The notes under the pieces were generated by a model, which was given only the letters and a program-made list of their open reading frames with translations, was not told the DNA's origin and did not search any database. The position numbers and the translations under genes were made by a program. From assembly GCA_937883885.1 (NCBI GenBank), contig CAKZXL010000158.1, forward strand, positions 1-15,219: DNA of 15,219 nucleotides, written 5' to 3'. Below are positions 13,587 to 15,219 of the stretch, piece by piece (positions within the stretch are counted from its first letter, which is position 1; every line of letters starts with the position of its first letter). Origin of the DNA: an uncultured Aquincola sp. (lineage in GTDB: Bacteria > Pseudomonadota > Gammaproteobacteria > Burkholderiales > Burkholderiaceae).

Positions 13587-13946
13587 GTGCGCCGCCTACT
13601 CCTCCTCTTTCTGTTGGCCGCTCTGCCTCTCCAGTTTGCCTGGGCTGCGGCAGCGACCTACTGCGGCCACGAGAAGGCTCCGAGTTCAGGGCACTTCGGG
13701 CATCACAGCCATCAGCACCAGGCGGAGGCGGAGTCCGATTCAGGATCCGCAGCCAAGAAGTCTTCGGTGCTCGCAGACGACCTGGACTGTGCTTTTTGCC
13801 ACTTGGGATGCGTGCAACCCTGTACGAGTCAGCCCGCTTCGGTTGCTGCGATTCGATCCTCCGTCTTGGCACTGCCCACGCTTCTTCCTCCGGATTCCGG
13901 TCGCCCTGGCCGAATCGAACGCCCCAAATGGGCCCTTGCCGCCTGA
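13587..13946 (+). CDS. czcI: CzcI-like periplasmic metal-resistance protein
   Basis: The 119-residue product starts at GTG 13587 with a Sec signal peptide (LLLLFLLAALPLQFAWA, cleavage near residue 20-22). The mature part is rich in metal ligands: YCGHE (25-29), HFGHHSHQHQ (36-45) and DCAFCHLGC (67-75). This size and pattern match CzcI, a small periplasmic protein encoded ahead of czcC in cobalt-zinc-cadmium efflux operons of Cupriavidus metallidurans, where it is thought to influence czc expression. The position directly before a czcC gene agrees. No good ribosome-binding site precedes the GTG, and the IS481 remnant ends less than 30 bases upstream, so the original promoter region has probably been replaced or shortened. 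Confidence 0.78.
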   Translation: MRRLLLLFLLAALPLQFAWAAAATYCGHEKAPSSGHFGHHSHQHQAEAESDSGSAAKKSSVLADDLDCAFCHLGCVQPCTSQPASVAAIRSSVLALPTLLPPDSGRPGRIERPKWALAA

Positions 13947-14007
13947 TTCGGCGAGGGACTGTCACATCCATTGAGGTTGCCCCTTAGCGACTGACGCCTC
14001 GCCGAAT
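13946..14007 (+). repeat. 11-bp inverted repeat between czcI and czcC
   Basis: ATTCGGCGAGG (13946-13956) and CCTCGCCGAAT (13997-14007) are perfect reverse complements separated by 40 bases. The left arm starts at the last base of the czcI stop. The right arm is followed by a moderately T-rich stretch up to 14029 and ends 38 bases before the czcC ATG. In RNA this would be a stable long-loop stem, plausible as a partial terminator, a processing or stability element, or a structured leader setting czcI versus czcC levels. Confidence 0.5.
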
Positions 14008-14045
14008 TCTTCCGCTTTGTTGTTCATTGCAACCTGGAGAATTCG

Positions 14046-15219
14046 ATGCGAACGAAGTCGCTGGCCCTTGCCGGTGCCCTGCTCTGCTTGTCCAACATCG
14101 GGCAGGCGCAAGTCCCGGCGCAACAGCCTGGCGTCCTCGCCCCCGAAGCCGCACCGACTCAGGCGCAGCAGCGTCTGAGCCTCACGGAAGCGCTTGCGCT
14201 GGCCGAGGCGGCAAGCCCGACCCTGCGCTTGAAGATGGCCGAACTGTCGGCGGCCGAAGGGCAGCGTGCCGACGCAGGCGCGTGGCTCTACAACAACCCG
14301 CAGTTGTCCGTCGACCAGACGCGACGATCCGTGCCTTCTACCACCGGGTCGGAACGCCGGAGCGAGTGGGGTGCGGGGCTGTCCCAGACCTTCGAGGTGG
14401 GCGGACAGCCGTCCTACCGTCGCGAAGCCACCAGTGCTGCGCTGACCGCCCTGCGGCTGGAGATCGCCGACGTCCGTCGCCGCGTTCGCGCCGACGTGGC
14501 CGAGCGCCACACGCGCGTGCTCGCGCTGCAGCAGCGGGCCGACACGGAGACGCAGGCACTGAAGCTCTTCGATGACACGGCCGCCGCGGTGCAGCGAAGA
14601 CGGCAGGCGGGTGAGGACACGCGGCTCGACGCCAACGTCGCTCGCGTCGAGGCGGAGCGCGCGCGCAACCAGTTGGCCCAGATTCAGGAGCAACTGCTCG
14701 AAGCACGCGCCGAGTTGGCCAGGCAGTTGCAACTGCCGCCCGGGAGCCTTCCGATGGCGACAGGCGAACTCGCGGCCCAGCGCCCCGGCTACTCGCTCGA
14801 AGCCCTGCTCGCGAGCGCCGACAACCAGCCTCGCGCCGGCGCACTGGCCGCTCGCGAGACCAGTGCCGCCGCGCGGCTGAAGCTCGAACGGGCCAGCACC
14901 TACCCGGACGTGACCGTGGGCCTGAACGTCGGTCGCGAGGGGCCCGGATCGGCGCGCGAACGCTTGACCACCCTGACCCTGTCCGTGCCCTTGCCGCTGT
15001 TCAAGCGCAATTCCGCAGGCATCGGCGCAGCCCAGACCGAGCTCACCCAGGTCCAGATCGAGCGGCAGGCGGCGCAGCGCGACGCCCGCGCAAGCGTCAG
15101 TTCGCTGTGGACGCGGCTGGCCAGCCTCGAGGATCGGATTCGCCGGCTGCAGGAGTCCGTGCTCCCTGCCCTGGCGGACAACCAGCAACTCTCCATCAAG
15201 TCGCAACAAGCGGGACAGA
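14046..15219 (+). CDS. czcC: CzcC-family outer-membrane efflux protein, partial
   Basis: The frame starts at ATG 14046, with a good ribosome-binding site (GGAGA, 14036-14040), and runs off the window after about 391 codons without a stop. A signal peptide covers about 1-21 (SLALAGALLCLSNIGQAQ). Two TolC-type outer-membrane-factor repeats are visible: RLSLTEALALAEAASPTLRLKMAELSAAEGQRADAGAWLYNNPQLSVD, and later the second half with long amphipathic coiled-coil helices (LDANVARVEAERARNQLAQIQEQLLEARAELARQL). CzcC forms the outer-membrane channel of a CzcCBA tripartite pump that exports Co, Zn and Cd. The czcB and czcA genes would be expected to the right, beyond the window. The family usually has about 410-430 residues, so only the last few dozen are missing. 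CusC or CnrC paralogues are alternatives; the preceding czcI favours CzcC. Confidence 0.88.
   Translation, partial: MRTKSLALAGALLCLSNIGQAQVPAQQPGVLAPEAAPTQAQQRLSLTEALALAEAASPTLRLKMAELSAAEGQRADAGAWLYNNPQLSVDQTRRSVPSTTGSERRSEWGAGLSQTFEVGGQPSYRREATSAALTALRLEIADVRRRVRADVAERHTRVLALQQRADTETQALKLFDDTAAAVQRRRQAGEDTRLDANVARVEAERARNQLAQIQEQLLEARAELARQLQLPPGSLPMATGELAAQRPGYSLEALLASADNQPRAGALAARETSAAARLKLERASTYPDVTVGLNVGREGPGSARERLTTLTLSVPLPLFKRNSAGIGAAQTELTQVQIERQAAQRDARASVSSLWTRLASLEDRIRRLQESVLPALADNQQLSIKSQQAGQ

Noticed and set aside
13962..15209. 415-codon - strand open frame opposite czcC
   Set aside because: The + strand encodes an unmistakable CzcC/TolC-type protein with signal peptide and ribosome-binding site; the antisense frame has no recognisable features.
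1..15219. CRISPR arrays, tRNA or rRNA genes, integron attachment sites, riboswitches
   Set aside because: No regularly spaced repeats, cloverleaf or conserved RNA core was seen on reading both strands.

Overview
The window is GC-rich (codon third positions mostly G/C) and its gene families fit a betaproteobacterium of the order Burkholderiales. This is an inference from composition and gene content; no rRNA, tRNA or housekeeping marker is present to fix the genus. The content is accessory: a sulfite-oxidation locus, a decayed Tn3-family transposon, a two-component operon and the start of a heavy-metal efflux operon, separated by mobile-element scars.

Region 1 (1-5154, + strand) is a periplasmic redox locus. 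A Tat-exported YVTN beta-propeller protein overlaps a DUF305 gene by four bases. An ECF sigma factor and its overlapping membrane anti-sigma partner follow, then a SorA-like molybdenum sulfite dehydrogenase and its c-type cytochrome. The same bipartite motif (GGAAT, 15 bases, then an identical 13-base block) lies upstream of the propeller gene and at the start of the sigma gene. I read it as the promoter recognised by the encoded sigma factor, tying the two halves into one autoregulated unit.

Region 2 (about 5362-9112, - strand) is a Tn3-family element: a ParD/ParE toxin-antitoxin pair with its own promoter/operator, and a large transposase gene broken by a one-base frameshift near its 3' end. 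A plausible 38-bp terminal repeat ends at 9112. Immediately after it begins the C-terminal half of an Omp85/D15-type outer-membrane barrel gene (9113-9848); the N-terminal half is not on the other side of the element.

Region 3 (9861-12937) holds a PAP2 phosphatase - response regulator - histidine kinase operon on the - strand. The kinase and regulator look like the QseBC/PmrAB group, and the kinase has a His/Glu-rich periplasmic patch. Upstream are two direct-repeat CTTAA boxes of PmrA/QseB type with an 11-bp period. The second lies just before a 48-residue single-pass membrane ORF on the + strand.

Region 4 (12942-15219) has an N-terminally truncated IS481-family transposase, then czcI and the first three quarters of czcC (+ strand), which continues past the window edge. 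A long inverted repeat sits between czcI and czcC. The kinase's metal-ligand-rich sensor patch and the adjacent czc genes suggest, but do not prove, that regions 3 and 4 form one metal-response island.
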